Assembly (NCBI GenBank): GCA_008690995.1
Contig: VRMN01000004.1
Location: forward strand, 434,001 to 498,000
Source of the DNA: Porphyridium purpureum
Lineage: Eukaryota > Rhodophyta > Bangiophyceae > Porphyridiales > Porphyridiaceae
DNA: 64,000 nt
Reading direction: 5' to 3'
Positions 37,987 to 49,300 of the stretch are shown here, in pieces; positions within the stretch are counted from its first letter, which is position 1; each line of letters starts with the position of its first letter. The translations under genes were made by a program, and so were the position numbers. The notes below the pieces were generated by a model that saw only the letters and a program-made list of their open reading frames with translations, had not been told where the DNA came from and did no database searches.

Positions 37987-39525
37987 TCACACGTGCATGT
38001 CGTGTACTGCGGCTTTGTACACATGGGGATAGCTCCGCAGGTGATTGTACAGCTCCTTGCGCTGCTCAACGAGCGATGGCGGCAGCTCATGGTACACGTC
38101 GTCAAACAAGGTCATGGGGTGCGTGTCCGGCTCCTTCTCAGCGGCCTTGATCGCAGTCAGCAGCTCGCGCTTTTGATCCTGCATGTACTGCGTGTCTTGT
38201 TCGTCATCCCACCACCCGCTGCGCTGCATGTACGCGCGCAAACGGCGCAGTGGGTCTGCGCGCTCGTTGTAGAACTGCATTTCATTGGCCTCGCGATACT
38301 GGCTCGAGTCATCGCTCGTTGAGTGATGCCCGACACGGTATGTCATGAGCTCCACGAGCACAGGCACCTGGTGCTCCACAATGTGCTTGCGCGCCTCACG
38401 CACCGTGTACTCGACAGCGAGCGCGTCGTTTCCGTCCACGCGAACAGCATCCATTCCGTATCCAAGCCCGCGCATGACCACGCCGTCGCCGCGGTACTGC
38501 TCCTTTGTGGGTGTCGAAATCGCGAAACCATTGTTGCGGCACACAAAGAGCACCGGACAGCCCAACGTCGCGCTAAAGTTGAGTCCAGCGTGAAAGTCAC
38601 CCTCAGACGCCGCGCCGTCACCAAAGAAGCAGGTGACAATCATGTCCTCTGGACCGGCTGTGCTATGAGCGCTTCTTCCTTTCTTGCTGCCATTGCTGCC
38701 GCTCGTGCTTGCGGGAAGTTTGATCGAGCCCTTGCGCGCCAAGCGCAGCGCGTAAGCTGCACCAGACGCCTGTGGCAACTGTGTGGCGAGCGGCGACGAC
38801 ACAGTATGAAACGCCAGCTCGGGCGAGCCGTAGTGCACGGGCATTTGACGCCCCTTGTCGGCGCCCTTACCAAAGCATTGCATGCAGAACTCCTGGAATG
38901 TAAAGCCGCGCCACAGCAACACGCCCTGCTCCCTGTACTGTGCAAACACTGGGTCAGTATCTTTGAGGGCGGCCGCTGTGCCAATGACTGCAGCCTCTTC
39001 GCCCGCGCTCGTCATGTAGAACGAGATGCGGCCCTGACGCTGGGCCGAGTATAGATACTCGTCCATGACGCGCAGCTGCACCATGTGCTTGTACATTTGC
39101 GACACAGTCTCACGACCTGCCAACGCGATGTGCCGTGACGGTGCGTGCTCTGGGGAAGCTGGCGCCGCGGCCGACCCAACCAAGTCACCGGCCTCACTGA
39201 GTACGCGGAATGTTGACGCCGGCGTGCGAAACTTGGCCTGCACGACATTGAATTTGGCGCTGAACTTGCTGCCCTGAGCCCCAGGGTACTTGAACTGCTT
39301 TGGCTCAGCCTCCTGCTCCCAGCTGCCCGCCGACGAGACTGGCACCGCGTCGGCGCCGCCAGGCCCTGTGGTTGTTGAGCTGGAGGTGCTCCAGTGACGC
39401 CGCGGCGGCTTGGCGCCACTCCACCTTCCCGCGGCGCGCAGGCCGGAGCGCCATTCGAAACGCGTGGCGAGCATCGCAGCAGCAGCAGCAAGCGAGTGTG
39501 CGTCGTAAGCCTGGCCACACAGCAT
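37987..39525 (-). CDS. BCKDHA: Branched-chain alpha-keto acid dehydrogenase E1 alpha
   Basis: A 512-residue protein. The thiamine-diphosphate motif is GDGAASEGDFHAGLN followed by VCRNNGFA. The phosphorylation-loop segment is YRVGHHSTSDDSSQYR, with the His-His-Ser signature, and the N-terminal domain has YREQGVLLWRGF. The subunit carries out the ThDP-dependent decarboxylation of the keto acids of Val, Leu and Ile in the mitochondrial matrix, with E1 beta, E2 and E3. The first about 60 residues form an Arg/Ser/Ala-rich presequence. The start is ATG 39525 or ATG 39474 (MLATRFEWRSGLRAAG), and the latter gives a more typical presequence. A Ser/Lys/Gly insertion (SGSNGSKKGRSAHS) lies before the GDG motif. 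A GTACAGT box lies 221 bp upstream of 39525. Confidence 0.93.
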   Translation of the reverse strand: MLCGQAYDAHSLAAAAAMLATRFEWRSGLRAAGRWSGAKPPRRHWSTSSSTTTGPGGADAVPVSSAGSWEQEAEPKQFKYPGAQGSKFSAKFNVVQAKFRTPASTFRVLSEAGDLVGSAAAPASPEHAPSRHIALAGRETVSQMYKHMVQLRVMDEYLYSAQRQGRISFYMTSAGEEAAVIGTAAALKDTDPVFAQYREQGVLLWRGFTFQEFCMQCFGKGADKGRQMPVHYGSPELAFHTVSSPLATQLPQASGAAYALRLARKGSIKLPASTSGSNGSKKGRSAHSTAGPEDMIVTCFFGDGAASEGDFHAGLNFSATLGCPVLFVCRNNGFAISTPTKEQYRGDGVVMRGLGYGMDAVRVDGNDALAVEYTVREARKHIVEHQVPVLVELMTYRVGHHSTSDDSSQYREANEMQFYNERADPLRRLRAYMQRSGWWDDEQDTQYMQDQKRELLTAIKAAEKEPDTHPMTLFDDVYHELPPSLVEQRKELYNHLRSYPHVYKAAVHDMHV

Positions 39526-39788
39526 TGGCTCGGCAGCGCGTGGCTGCTATGTTCGGCTGCCGACACGCAGCGCTCTCTCTCTCTCTCTCTCTCTTGTATC
39601 AGCCGTTGTACCGCTCACGTGTCAATTGAAAAGAAGCGCGCGCGAGTTTGCGCGCTTCCACACCGCAAGTGCGTCACAGGCAGGCTGGCAGTGACGCCAG
39701 TGCCATTGGAATGTCATCCCGAAAAAAGTGGGACAAAACGAAGAGGTACAGTTCACAGCGGTTTAGTGATGGCAGTGTGGAGAAGCGC
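39526..39788. other. Spacer between the BCKDHA start and the EH-protein stop
   Basis: A 263-bp gap containing a (CT)n run at 39573-39594, which is GA on the BCKDHA sense strand, and a GTACAGT box at 39746-39752. Confidence 0.4.
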
Positions 39789-40755
39789 TTAGAACACCCA
39801 GTCGGCAAGATCGTCGTCGTCGGCGTCCTTGTTCTGCACCGGCGCCGGTCGTTGATTCGCCGCGTCCAGCACGTCCTGGTCCGCAGGCATCGGAATCGGC
39901 ACTTCGCCACCAGGCAGGTGGTACGCAGCGGCCTCCACGGGTCGCGGGGGCGCTCGCGGTTCCGACGGCATTCCCTGCGGCCGGGTCGGCGCCTGCATGC
40001 TCAGGCCTTGCTGCGGGTCTGCGTGGATTGACACTCCACCAAAGTTCAGCTCCTCAAACGTGCCGTGCATGGTCTGTGGCATACGCGTAGCCGTCGGACG
40101 GCCCTGAGCCATGCTTGGATGCTGCGCATGCATTTGGTGCTGTGGCGCCATTTGAGGATTGCCGTAACCCATGCCCATGCCCATGTGAGGATGATGATGA
40201 TGCTGCTGCTGCTGCGGTGGCATCATGCCCATGCCCATGCCCGGGGGCTGCATGGAAACCTGGTGTTGTGGCGTTGGCGGCTGGGCATTGCCACGGCCAG
40301 CAGGATACCCCTGGCTAAAGTTAGGCCCGGCCTGCTGCATCGAAGGCGCACCAGGGGCCATATTGAGACTGGGCTTGTTCACCTGTCCCAAATGAACGGC
40401 GGATCCGCCGCCCCAAAATTCCTGCTGTTGGTCATCATCCCCACTGTCTGACGATGACGACGAACTGCGGCGCCCTCGCGAGCGGACCGAAGACGAAGAG
40501 GACCCGGAATCAGAGCCAAACTTCACCGGCGCGGCGTCAAAGTCAAATCGATTTGCTCCAACACCCCCGGCGTTGGGCTGCTTCATGTTCATATGGTCCA
40601 TGTTTGCGTTCATGTGCATATTACTCATCGCGACTTGCTGTCCATAATTCTGGTTGAAAGCACTTCCACCTGGCGTCATCATCATGCCGCCTTGAACTGC
40701 GTGTGCCTGCATTTGCGGCTGTTGGTTTTGAGCCAGCCGTGCAGCGGACTGCGGA

Positions 40756-40815
<60 letters not shown>

Positions 40816-42551
40816 CACTGCCTTTGTTGCTGTTGCTGCTGCTGCTGCTGCTGCTGCAGCTGCTGTTGCTGCTGTGGCGACATCATTCCCTGTACGTACG
40901 CATGTCCCTGTGGTGCCTCAGCGGCCTGAGTGGAAGGTGCGACCATGCGCACTGCTTTCTGGTCCGGCATCATTCCTCGCTGCTGCTGCAGCTCATGGGG
41001 TGGCATCGGGTGCTGAGGCTGAGGCACATGCCGTGCAGGCATCTCCGTGCCCATATTCATATTCATCCCATGCATCGGTGGAGCTTGAGCCCGGTCTGGC
41101 GCAGAACCTGGCATCTGCATTGGAGGACGCATCACTCCGAAATCCTGCCCCTGTTGCGCTGGCGGCTGAGGTGGTGGCGGCGGTGGTGGTGGTGCTTGCA
41201 TCGACTGAGCAGACATCCCCATGCCCATACCCATACCAGCAGCCTCCTGCTGCTGCATTGGCATATGCCGGTGCGCAAGACCAGGGGGGGCTCCATGTCC
41301 CATGCCGCCCATCATCATATTGTTCATGGTATTCATCCCACCGACAGGTATCTGAGAATGACCCATGCTCTGCATCGGCATCCCGCTCATTCTATCACCA
41401 AACTCTTCTGGAACAGGCGGTTGCGGTGCTCCGTGGTTGGCCTCTGACCCACTGCTGCTGTCACCGCTGCTGCTCTGTCCATCATCATCCGACGCTACAA
41501 CAAGCACTCCTTGAGTCTCTGGCGGATGTACCCAGTAAGGTCCTTTCGGCGTGAGAGCCGGTGGCAACTGCTCCACGCCGACTTTGCCCTCACGCAGCAG
41601 GTTGACCAGATGAAATGCATTTCTAAACTCAATCAGGTCCAACTTGCCGTCCTTTGTCACATCTGCAAGTGCCCATATTTTACGCAGCACGTCGCGCGGC
41701 AGGCCGGACGCTGTGAAAAAGCCAACAGCTTGCGGACCATCAACGAAACCGTTCCCAAACTTGTCAACCGACCTGAATACTGTATCGTAGCTCCCGATCT
41801 GCCCATTTGTGACCACCCAGAGCTGCGCATCCGCCACGCCTTGCCCTCCTTTCGCGCCTCCAGGCTGTGCTTGCGCACCTTTAGCCGCAGGAGTTGCTGC
41901 AACGGGCGGAGCAGGGGCGACGACCTGGCTTGCCGGAACGAGTGTCGGCAAAAGCTGAATACCTGTGAAATTTCGCAGACCGTTCAAGGACAGATCTGCA
42001 CCGCGCTGCGCAAGTGCGACCAGACGCAAGGCGACGTAAAACTCTTCGCGAGTCACGTACCCTTTTTTCTCGTGATCAGCGAGAGCCCAGATCAGCCGCA
42101 TTTGCGAACGACTCACGTCCTTCGCGCGCATGAAGAACAGCACGGCGTCCTTCCCGGATAGCTTTTTCTCGCGGACGGGCGCCTCCGCCCACAGCTCGCT
42201 GTACAGTTGTGTCTCCTTTGGATTCAGCTTGAGCATTTCCAACGCTTCGTTTTTGGGCTTTTCAAACTCGGGCATGTCTGGCGCTTGAAGAAGGCCGTTT
42301 GTACCGACGCGCGCCTTTCCCCCCGCCGGGCCATGCCCCGTGACGTCCACAGTCGAACCTGCCGCGGGCATCTGGCCGGCGCCGACCCCAGCTGTGCCCA
42401 CGCGCTGCTGGTGATGCATGGGATTCATCCCCATTCCCATGCGCGGCTGCACGCCCATCTGCATGGGCATCGCGCCTCGCTGCATCGGCATCTGCATGGG
42501 CACTCCCCCTGCCGGCATCCCGCCGCCGGGGTACATCCCGCGTCCGTACAT
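39789..42551 (-). CDS. EH-domain endocytic adaptor-like protein with polyQ
   Basis: A 920-residue protein. EH domain 1 spans about residues 113-200 (SGKDAVLFFMRAKDVSRSQM, IWALADHEKKGYVTREEF) and EH domain 2 about 250-337 (VFRSVDKFGNGFVDGPQAVG, IWALADVTKDGKLDLIEF). The second contains a good Ca-binding EF-hand loop. IWALAD is the core signature. EH domains bind Asn-Pro-Phe motifs in endocytic adaptors of the Eps15/Pan1 class. The rest is Met/Gln/Pro/Gly-rich, with a Gln run near 555-602. It ends in the acidic-aromatic tail DADDDDLADWVF, which resembles short adaptor-binding peptides. ATG 42551 is the first Met; GTG 42593 is rejected. Confidence 0.85.
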
Positions 42552-42964
42552 CCTGCGCACCACAAATCCTCTCTCTCCTTCTCTCTCACACACTCACTCA
42601 CACTCGTCGTCCCTCCCTCTCTCTCCCTCTCCACCCCCCGCGTCCACCGCTTGTCCCTCCTGCTCTTCCGCCAGTTTTCTGCAAGCCTCTGGGCCTTCAA
42701 CTGCTCTCTGGTAAATCTGTGCTGTTTTAGTAGTAATTCACAACTTAACCGTTAAGCCGATTCACAAGGCTAAACGGTTCACCCGCGGCTAAACGGTTCA
42801 CTCGCGGCTAAACGGTTCACTCGCGGCTAAACGGTTCACTCGCGGTTTGAACGGTTTAGGAAACGGAACCGGTTGATGCGGGAGAGCAAGAAGGCACGCG
42901 AGAGGGAGCGAGCGAGCAGGAACAGTGAATGCGATTGCGTGACTGTGTGACTGTGTGACTGTGT

Positions 42965-43001
<37 letters not shown>

Positions 43002-43029
43002 TACGTGTGTGCGTTTCGCAGGAAGAGGA
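42552..43029. promoter_or_regulatory. Bidirectional promoter region of the EH-protein and VMA22 genes
   Basis: The 478-bp divergent spacer. It has a CT-rich plus-strand tract at 42570-42660 (GA on the EH sense strand), the 19-bp array at 42768-42860 and a (GT)n tract at about 42970-42997 just before VMA22. Confidence 0.5.
42768..42860. repeat. Four-copy 19-bp array of AACGGTT boxes in a divergent promoter
   Basis: Four 19-bp units, GGCTAAACGGTTCACTCGC with one change in the first, are followed by a degenerate unit (GGTTTGAACGGTTTAGG) and preceded by CTTAACCGTTAAG, which is palindromic. AACGGTT matches the AAC[CG]G core bound by MYB proteins. Confidence 0.85.
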
Positions 43030-43491
43030 ATGGGGAAGGAATTGATGGTGGTTGAGCTGCTAGACCAAGTGGATGTGCTGGCCGCGCGTGTAGCAGACAT
43101 GCACAATGCGCTGGCCGACGGGTGGATGTGGATGGCAAAGGATCGTTGTGAACGACCGTGGATTTATGTGGAGGAGACAGTGCTGCAGCGTTCTGCGGAG
43201 CAGGGCGCTGGCCAGACTGGCGTCGTGGTGGTAGATTTGGACACTGGAAATACGGGCGTCGAGCACTCGGCAACTCAGTTTGTGCTCCGCCGCCCGGGTG
43301 AAGCAGCCGCTGCCTCCGCGGAGCCTGCAAGCGGACCTCTGAGCGCGTTTAAGGGAATTCCATCGCAGAATGAAAGAAGGGCGCACGCCTGTTTCGTTGC
43401 GGCGTTGGAAGAGAGCATCAAGGTAATTAATTTGAGGTCTGAACTCAACACCGCGATTGAGCGCATCGACACCAAGTCGACTCCTCCATAA
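43030..43491 (+). CDS. VMA22: VMA22/CCDC115-like V-ATPase assembly factor
   Basis: A 153-residue protein. The N-terminal coiled coil, VELLDQVDVLAARVADMHNA followed by LADGWMWMAKDR, matches the family pattern LD-L----L--KR--L---EGW--LAKARY. The C-terminal helix FKGIPSQNERRAHACFVAAL and on matches the VMA22 C-terminal segment (GILVP..LR.AQ..F). VMA22 is an ER-membrane-associated chaperone that helps assemble the V-ATPase Vo sector with VMA12 and VMA21. The middle contains a Gly/Ala/Asp-rich insert. ATG 43030 follows a long (GT)n tract, and the ORF upstream of it encodes only Cys/Val repeats. Confidence 0.7.
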   Translation: MGKELMVVELLDQVDVLAARVADMHNALADGWMWMAKDRCERPWIYVEETVLQRSAEQGAGQTGVVVVDLDTGNTGVEHSATQFVLRRPGEAAAASAEPASGPLSAFKGIPSQNERRAHACFVAALEESIKVINLRSELNTAIERIDTKSTPP

Positions 43492-43757
43492 ATGTCGCCT
43501 CACGTCACGCGTCTTCTCTCCTTGAGCTCGGCTTCTCCCATCGCGCTAACCAGGGGCAGGGCAAAGAGCCCAGGCTTAGCAGAGGTAGATCTGGGGCAAT
43601 AGACGAGCCAGGAGAGCTGCCTCGAACATGGCTCATCCGCTCCGTCTGATAAAGGTCAAGTTCCAGGATTTAGCCACATTAAACGGAAAGATAAATGCCG
43701 AGAGGAAATTAGAAGAGATATTGACGACGGCAAAGGTCGTCGAGGAAGAGCGATGCA
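43492..43757 (+). other. Spacer before the RING gene, with a short upstream ORF
   Basis: A 266-bp spacer. An ATG at 43628 opens a 114-codon frame overlapping the RING gene in another frame (MAHPLRLIKVKFQDLATLN). It could be an upstream ORF of the RING mRNA but has no domain. Confidence 0.3.
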
Positions 43758-44540
43758 ATGGGGCAGTGTCTACCCAGTACAATAGACGCACACGTGCCTC
43801 TAGGTCTTCTGGAAGACGAGCACGACTTGGAAAGCGAACAGGCGCAAGAAAGGGGTCGAGCGAGGGGGAATCCTGGCGCCGGAGATTCCTCTGCTGCCCA
43901 GTCATCGTACATTTCACGCGAGAGCCTAGCAAGCGCCTCCGGCTCTGTGAACCGAAGTTTGCGAGAGAGTGAAGGTGGAGGAGTAGCCGGAAGTCATCCT
44001 CCAGCAGGAGCGGCGGCGTCGGCTACAGATTGTCGCGTGAACAGTGAAAATGAGGAAATAGAGCCGTTCATTGCTTTGACGCCCGAGGAACCGCAGCACG
44101 AATTGAGGCACTCGGCAGAACACGCAGCATGGCCGCGGAACCACAAGCAAGCTGGCATAGCTCACACAAAAGATATGACGAAGAGTTCCGCCGAGTCAAA
44201 GTCCGCGAAAGAAGTCACCACGGTAGCTGGAACGTCGGTCGGAACAGCAGCGAACCAGCTAGGTTTTGAGAGTGGTTCGCGCATGCCGCCGCCGCCGCCG
44301 CCACTGGTTGCATGCGCCAGCGTTGTATATGACCTTACTGATGGCAAGGACGAGGAGCTCTGTCCCACATGCCTAGAAGAGTACACCATGGAAAACCCAC
44401 AGATTCTGTCTTCGTGTGGCCACGCGTACCACCTAGCGTGCATTTATGAGTGGCTCGAGCGCTCGCCGTACTGTCCCATCTGTGCGGCGCGCATGGACTT
44501 CGAGGAGCTGCAGGGTCTTGCTGAATTCTGGGCCGAATGA
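43758..44540 (+). CDS. RING-H2 E3 ubiquitin ligase with predicted N-myristoylation
   Basis: A 260-residue protein. MGQCLPST at the start has Gly2 for myristoylation and Cys4 for palmitoylation, so membrane anchoring is predicted. The RING-H2 domain lies near residues 201-245: LCPTCLEEYTMENPQIL, CGHAYHLACIYEWLERS, CPICAARMDF, with the ligands in the expected order. CPTCLEEYT and IYEWLERS match a plant family of short myristoylated RING ligases. The middle is Ser/Gln/Glu-rich and disordered. Target unknown. AATAAA occurs at 44565-44570, 25 bp after the stop, and the next gene starts 76 bp after the stop. Confidence 0.85.
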   Translation: MGQCLPSTIDAHVPLGLLEDEHDLESEQAQERGRARGNPGAGDSSAAQSSYISRESLASASGSVNRSLRESEGGGVAGSHPPAGAAASATDCRVNSENEEIEPFIALTPEEPQHELRHSAEHAAWPRNHKQAGIAHTKDMTKSSAESKSAKEVTTVAGTSVGTAANQLGFESGSRMPPPPPPLVACASVVYDLTDGKDEELCPTCLEEYTMENPQILSSCGHAYHLACIYEWLERSPYCPICAARMDFEELQGLAEFWAE

Positions 44541-44616
44541 TGCCTGCGACCTCCTTGTCACCTAAATAAATCTCAGTCATGTCAGTCAAGTCAGGCAACG
44601 AGAGCATGGATGAAAG

Positions 44617-46077
44617 ATGGCGGCGGAACTGAGGTTAGAGGAAGTGGAGCTCGAGGCCAATGTGGACAGCGTGGACGCTTTCCTGCAGCGGCACGACTCG
44701 CGCCGGAACGCGGCACAGGCGAGCGAGGCGTTGCGCCGCTCAACATCCACGCACACGAGCGAGTCGGTTCGCGAGCTCGCCCAGCGCGTGCAGTGGGCCG
44801 GCGTGATCCAGTTGGTTACCGAGCTGCTTGCAGACACCGCACGAACAGTGTACGCACCATGGCGCAACATTCATCGGAAGGACGTCAATGATGCTTTGAG
44901 TGAGCGAGAGCGACACGAAGATCATGAGTCCGGACAAGAGAGGGCGTGGCTGCCACACGAATGTGTGAACTTTTTGACAATTCGCATACTGGCTTACTTG
45001 CGCATGCGACAGGTGACGAACGCAGCCAAGGATCTGGACATGCTGGGCTACCTAGACGATCCGGCGTATTCATACAGTGCTTACCCACAGCTCTACAAAC
45101 AGAAGTCGGCGAACAGTCAAACGCAAGTCAGCCGGACCTTCCGGCCCGATTCAATGGTGCCTTTCGAGTTGCATCTCATGTCGGCTGAAGTGAAGGTGAG
45201 AAAAAAGGACGAAAGCGCAGTTTACGACCTGTACGCACTCGACCGTGCTCTCGACGTTTACATGCACGACATCGAGGAACAGAAGAATGAGGACGCCCCG
45301 CTTGACGAGCAAGCGCATGAAGAGACCAGCTCATCACCACACGTTCCGACAATGCCGCACGAGTCGCGGAAGGGGATTGCGTTTGTGCAAGCCGACATTC
45401 TCAACAAGCGCGCTGTGGTGCTTTCGAGCTTGGTCCACCATCATCTCATGTATCACCACTACCAAAGCGCGATCGATGCTGCGCGGCGGCTAGTCCGGCT
45501 ATGCACATATGCGCGTTCCTTACGACACTTACGCGATTCCACAGACAGCGCACACACGCACTTAGTGTCCCCAGCTTGGCTCGTGCTCATGCGCGCATTA
45601 CTTTACACGGGTCAGCTGGATGGTGCAGAGCGCGTGTTGCAGCTAGCTGAGCGTGACGCAGCCCTGGAGGAGACTTCGTCGGCGTCGGCACGCATCGCGA
45701 TTGACTTGCACGTGCATCGAGGCTTGCTCCTAGCGATGCGTGGAGACATGGAGGGTGCCACAGACGAGTTTGAGGCTGTGAACTTGCTCGTGGAGGATGA
45801 CAGCCGCCACGGACACGCACAAGCACAGATTGCGGCGGCGAACAATGTGGCGGTGTGTCTTGTGCACATGGGGCTCGTTGGAGATGCCATTGAGCGACTC
45901 GAGGAGGAACTACGTGTGCATACAGATCTGGCGCTGGACGAAGGCTTAATTTTCAACTTGTGCACGTTTTACGAGCTGCGTTTCCCGCAGAACTGCACCG
46001 AAAAGAAGAAGGTGCTTGCCAAGCTCAGTGGTCGCCTCGCCCGGCACGGTTTCAATGCCAAGTCAATAACATTGTAA
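44617..46077 (+). CDS. TRAPPC12: TRAPPC12-like TPR subunit
   Basis: A 486-residue helical protein with TPR-type repeats over about 300-480. The C-terminus NNVAVCLVHMGLVGDAIERL, then EGLIFNLCTFYELR and a final SFN-like end (GFNAKSITL), aligns with TRAPPC12, whose end reads NNAAVCLLYLGRL...SVLFNLTTMYEL...FNTQCL. TRAPPC12 is a subunit of the TRAPP III/TRAPP complexes, tethers and exchange factors for Rab GTPases in early secretory and autophagic traffic. Residues 215-260 form a hydrophilic loop (EEQKNEDAPLDEQAHEETS). ATG 44617 is the first Met. It starts 76 bp after the RING stop on the same strand. Confidence 0.78.
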   Translation: MAAELRLEEVELEANVDSVDAFLQRHDSRRNAAQASEALRRSTSTHTSESVRELAQRVQWAGVIQLVTELLADTARTVYAPWRNIHRKDVNDALSERERHEDHESGQERAWLPHECVNFLTIRILAYLRMRQVTNAAKDLDMLGYLDDPAYSYSAYPQLYKQKSANSQTQVSRTFRPDSMVPFELHLMSAEVKVRKKDESAVYDLYALDRALDVYMHDIEEQKNEDAPLDEQAHEETSSSPHVPTMPHESRKGIAFVQADILNKRAVVLSSLVHHHLMYHHYQSAIDAARRLVRLCTYARSLRHLRDSTDSAHTHLVSPAWLVLMRALLYTGQLDGAERVLQLAERDAALEETSSASARIAIDLHVHRGLLLAMRGDMEGATDEFEAVNLLVEDDSRHGHAQAQIAAANNVAVCLVHMGLVGDAIERLEEELRVHTDLALDEGLIFNLCTFYELRFPQNCTEKKKVLAKLSGRLARHGFNAKSITL

Positions 46078-46339
46078 AGCCACGACTCTGCACTTCAACA
46101 TCTCACGGAATGCGCGAGACAGACTGCGCGGGCGTCGAACCCTTAGAGGAAGGAAGGTCGGCACCTCGTCATGCAGGCCCGGCGATATCTTGGCATGCAA
46201 TTCCTGTCGTAGGCAGACTTGTTTAGGGATCGTGTGTGCGCGCCTGACTTTGCGTGGCCCCTTGCCGAGACGCTTGGCTTGGAGGAATATGGCGGCGGTA
46301 TGAGTGCTTATGATGATCTCATGCCGACAGCCTTCAGCT

Positions 46340-49300
46340 TTATTTGGCTGGGGATGCGGCACTGAAGTTCACGGACGATGCACGGTTCTGGCATTTTTCC
46401 GACAGTGCCGCCATGTGCGCTGCACAGACACGCACGACTTCACGAAACACACGCACGCGGTCGACCTCAAACTCGTAGTGTGCAAGCGTAGCGAACAACT
46501 TTCGCGACAACCTCGCAAGATCTTCGAAACCCATCCGGAGTGCCACGCACTGAAACGCCGTGTGACTTTTCCATTCTTCAATCTCATTATCCAGCAGACT
46601 GGTACGCTCATCTTCTTGGGTGGCTTTCTCTGCAACTGCATGACGCTGTTTCTGTTCCGCTTGATCCTGCCTTCCCTCCATGTTCTGGTCATTCTCTTCG
46701 GCGACGCGGGCAAGGGGCGCAGCCAATGACGTTGTCGTGTGAACGACTGCCGGTTCCCTCCGCACCTGTGCAACACCGTCGGCATTATTCACGTCCGCCA
46801 CCGGCGGAACTTTCGTTTCCTTTCCCCTTTCCACGTGGCCAGAAGATTCGCTCAGTTCGGCAGCCTCCTTCAACGGGCGGGGTGCTGTTGTGCTTGTGCG
46901 GCTTGCTGAAAGTGCGACTGGCTGAGAATGTACCGGCTTGGACGACCATGCAGCCTTGTCTTTCTCCTTCAATTGCGCGGCCTGGCAGCGACGTGCATAT
47001 ATTTGGTTGCATTCCGCAACGAGCTCGGCGTCCAGGGAATCTGCCCACGCGTGCGTGAAATCAAGCAGACCGTGTGCGCGACGAAGAATAAGTGCGCCTT
47101 CCTCCGTATGCGGCGGATTATAGTGGACTGCATTCTGCACTAGCACATCAATATGCTGCACGAACTGCAGCAGCGTAATGTACTTGCCGTTGTCGTTTGC
47201 CTGACATATCAGTGATAGGTCCACGGGGTTCTTAATGATCTCGTAATAGTCTGGAGCGTCTTCGGGGTCCACGGGACGTGCAAATATTTTGAAGCGGGCG
47301 TCGCGGAGAATGCGAGAAAGGTACTCACGAATCTCAATTCGCAGTTGCCTCAAAAATACTTCCTCTTCTCGCAGTAGCATTTGCATTTGCACAGCTGCAT
47401 GCTCCTGCTCTTCGGCCGAGACAAATGCCTTCGCGGGCTGCCGAGGCTTCAACTTGACAGCTTTCGCGGATTCTGCACCACCTATCGGTAGGGACCCAGG
47501 CACATGACTTTCCCCAACGGTACCCTGCTTGATGCGCTTGCACAAGTCGGTGAGCCAGGCATGTAGGTCTTGTGCGCTTGGCGGCTCCACGCGTATTTGT
47601 ATCGTGAACATGTCAACAATGTCATCGATTTCCGCACTCTCTTCGTCTTCGGTTCCGGTGCTAGATATCGTGGCAAGAACAAAAAGCGGCAAGTTGATTG
47701 GTAGTTCAGAGAGATGCAAGCGGAGCGCGATCTTCAAACTCGGCGATGCGGCCCTGAGAAACGCGTCCAAGTGCTTCAGCAAAATGACGGCGGGAGCCGC
47801 GCGCCTTGCCTCCGCAAATTTAGCACCGAGGGCATCTTCAAGCGACGTACACGCAGCCTCGCTTGCATGCAGCGCGCACAAATCTACAGAAACAACGCTG
47901 AACTCATCCAACCTCAGCAGCACAGCCTTTGCAATCAGAGTTTCAGGACACAGCAAGGCGCTTTCACACTGCGCATCACTTTTGACACCGCGGATTAAGA
48001 CTCGTGCCCCGCCTCCGAAAAAGGACTGCTCGAGTGCCAGAGAAGATGACGGCACGGACTTTTCATTTCCGTGCCGCAGGCCTAACGATTGCTGCAAAGA
48101 TTCCCATACCACGGCTTCTTGCCTTTGCAGCAGAAATTCAACTTCCTTGCAGAGTGGTTCCCCCTGGAAAGCGCCCGCACGCATGCTGGCAGCCTGAACA
48201 ACACTGAGAGCAGCATCAAAATCGTGCTCAGTTACTGCGACTTGGTCCGGGTCGACTTCCCAGAGCTCGTCCCCACCTAGAGGCTGGCCACTCAGGGCCG
48301 CGCTTGTGTTGTACACCTGGGGAAAGCGTCTGCGAATAGCCTGGAGAGCGGCTTCGCCACACAGGCTCTGCAAGTCTGCTCCGCAAAAGCCACGCGTAGC
48401 GCTGGCGACGCGCACGAGCAGCTCGTTGTCTGGCGGTGCCGGCTGCCACCGTCTTGTGTGAATTTGCAGAATACGCAAGCGAGCATCGCGGTTGGGTAGG
48501 CTGAATACAAGCTCCCGGTCGAACCTGCCCGGACGGCGCAGCGCAGGATCAATGGCGTCCGGTCGGTTGGTTGCCCCAATGACCACAATCTGACCGCGCG
48601 ACTCAATGCCGTCCATCAGCGCAAGCAACGTGGACACTATGGACGAGTGAATCTGGTCCTGTTTGGATGAGCGCACGGGTGCGAGGCCGTCAATTTCGTC
48701 GAAGAAAATGATCGCCGGCTGATTCTGTCTGGCGGCTTCGAATGTGAGGCGGAGGTTTCGTTCTGCCTCACCAACCCATTTGCTCAGCACGTCAGCACCA
48801 TTCCGCATAAAAAAGCTGACCCGTGGCACCTGACGGGAAACCCCGCCGGTGACATCATCCTTCTTCACCGTACCACACGCCGAAGCAAGCGCTCGCGCAG
48901 TCAGCGTCTTCCCTGTGCCCGGCGGTCCGCAGAATAATACACCCTTGGGAGGTTCCAGCATAAACTTGGCAAACAATTCCGGATACATCATCGGCAGGTA
49001 AACCATTTCTTTCAAGACGCGCACGTGGTGGTCCAACCCACCAATTGAATCCCAACCGACGTGCGTTTCGATGCGGAGAGGCTCTAGATGCGAGGATCGG
49101 ATGTCGCGTGACTTTTCTATGCGGTCCAATGCCTTGCGAAACGATGCAGCATCCAGCATTTCACCGCCTTTCTTGCTTCTTCCGCCTGCTCCGCCAACGC
49201 CTCGTAAGTATTGTGCGTCATGCAGGTTAAACTCTCCAGACCCTCCCAGAAGAGCGAATTCCGGTGAGTCGCTGAGACCGATGCCACGTGGCCGGTCACC

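Noticed and set aside
43628-43972. 114-codon ORF overlapping the RING gene
   Set aside because: No domain and it runs into the RING coding region in another frame; kept only as a possible upstream ORF.
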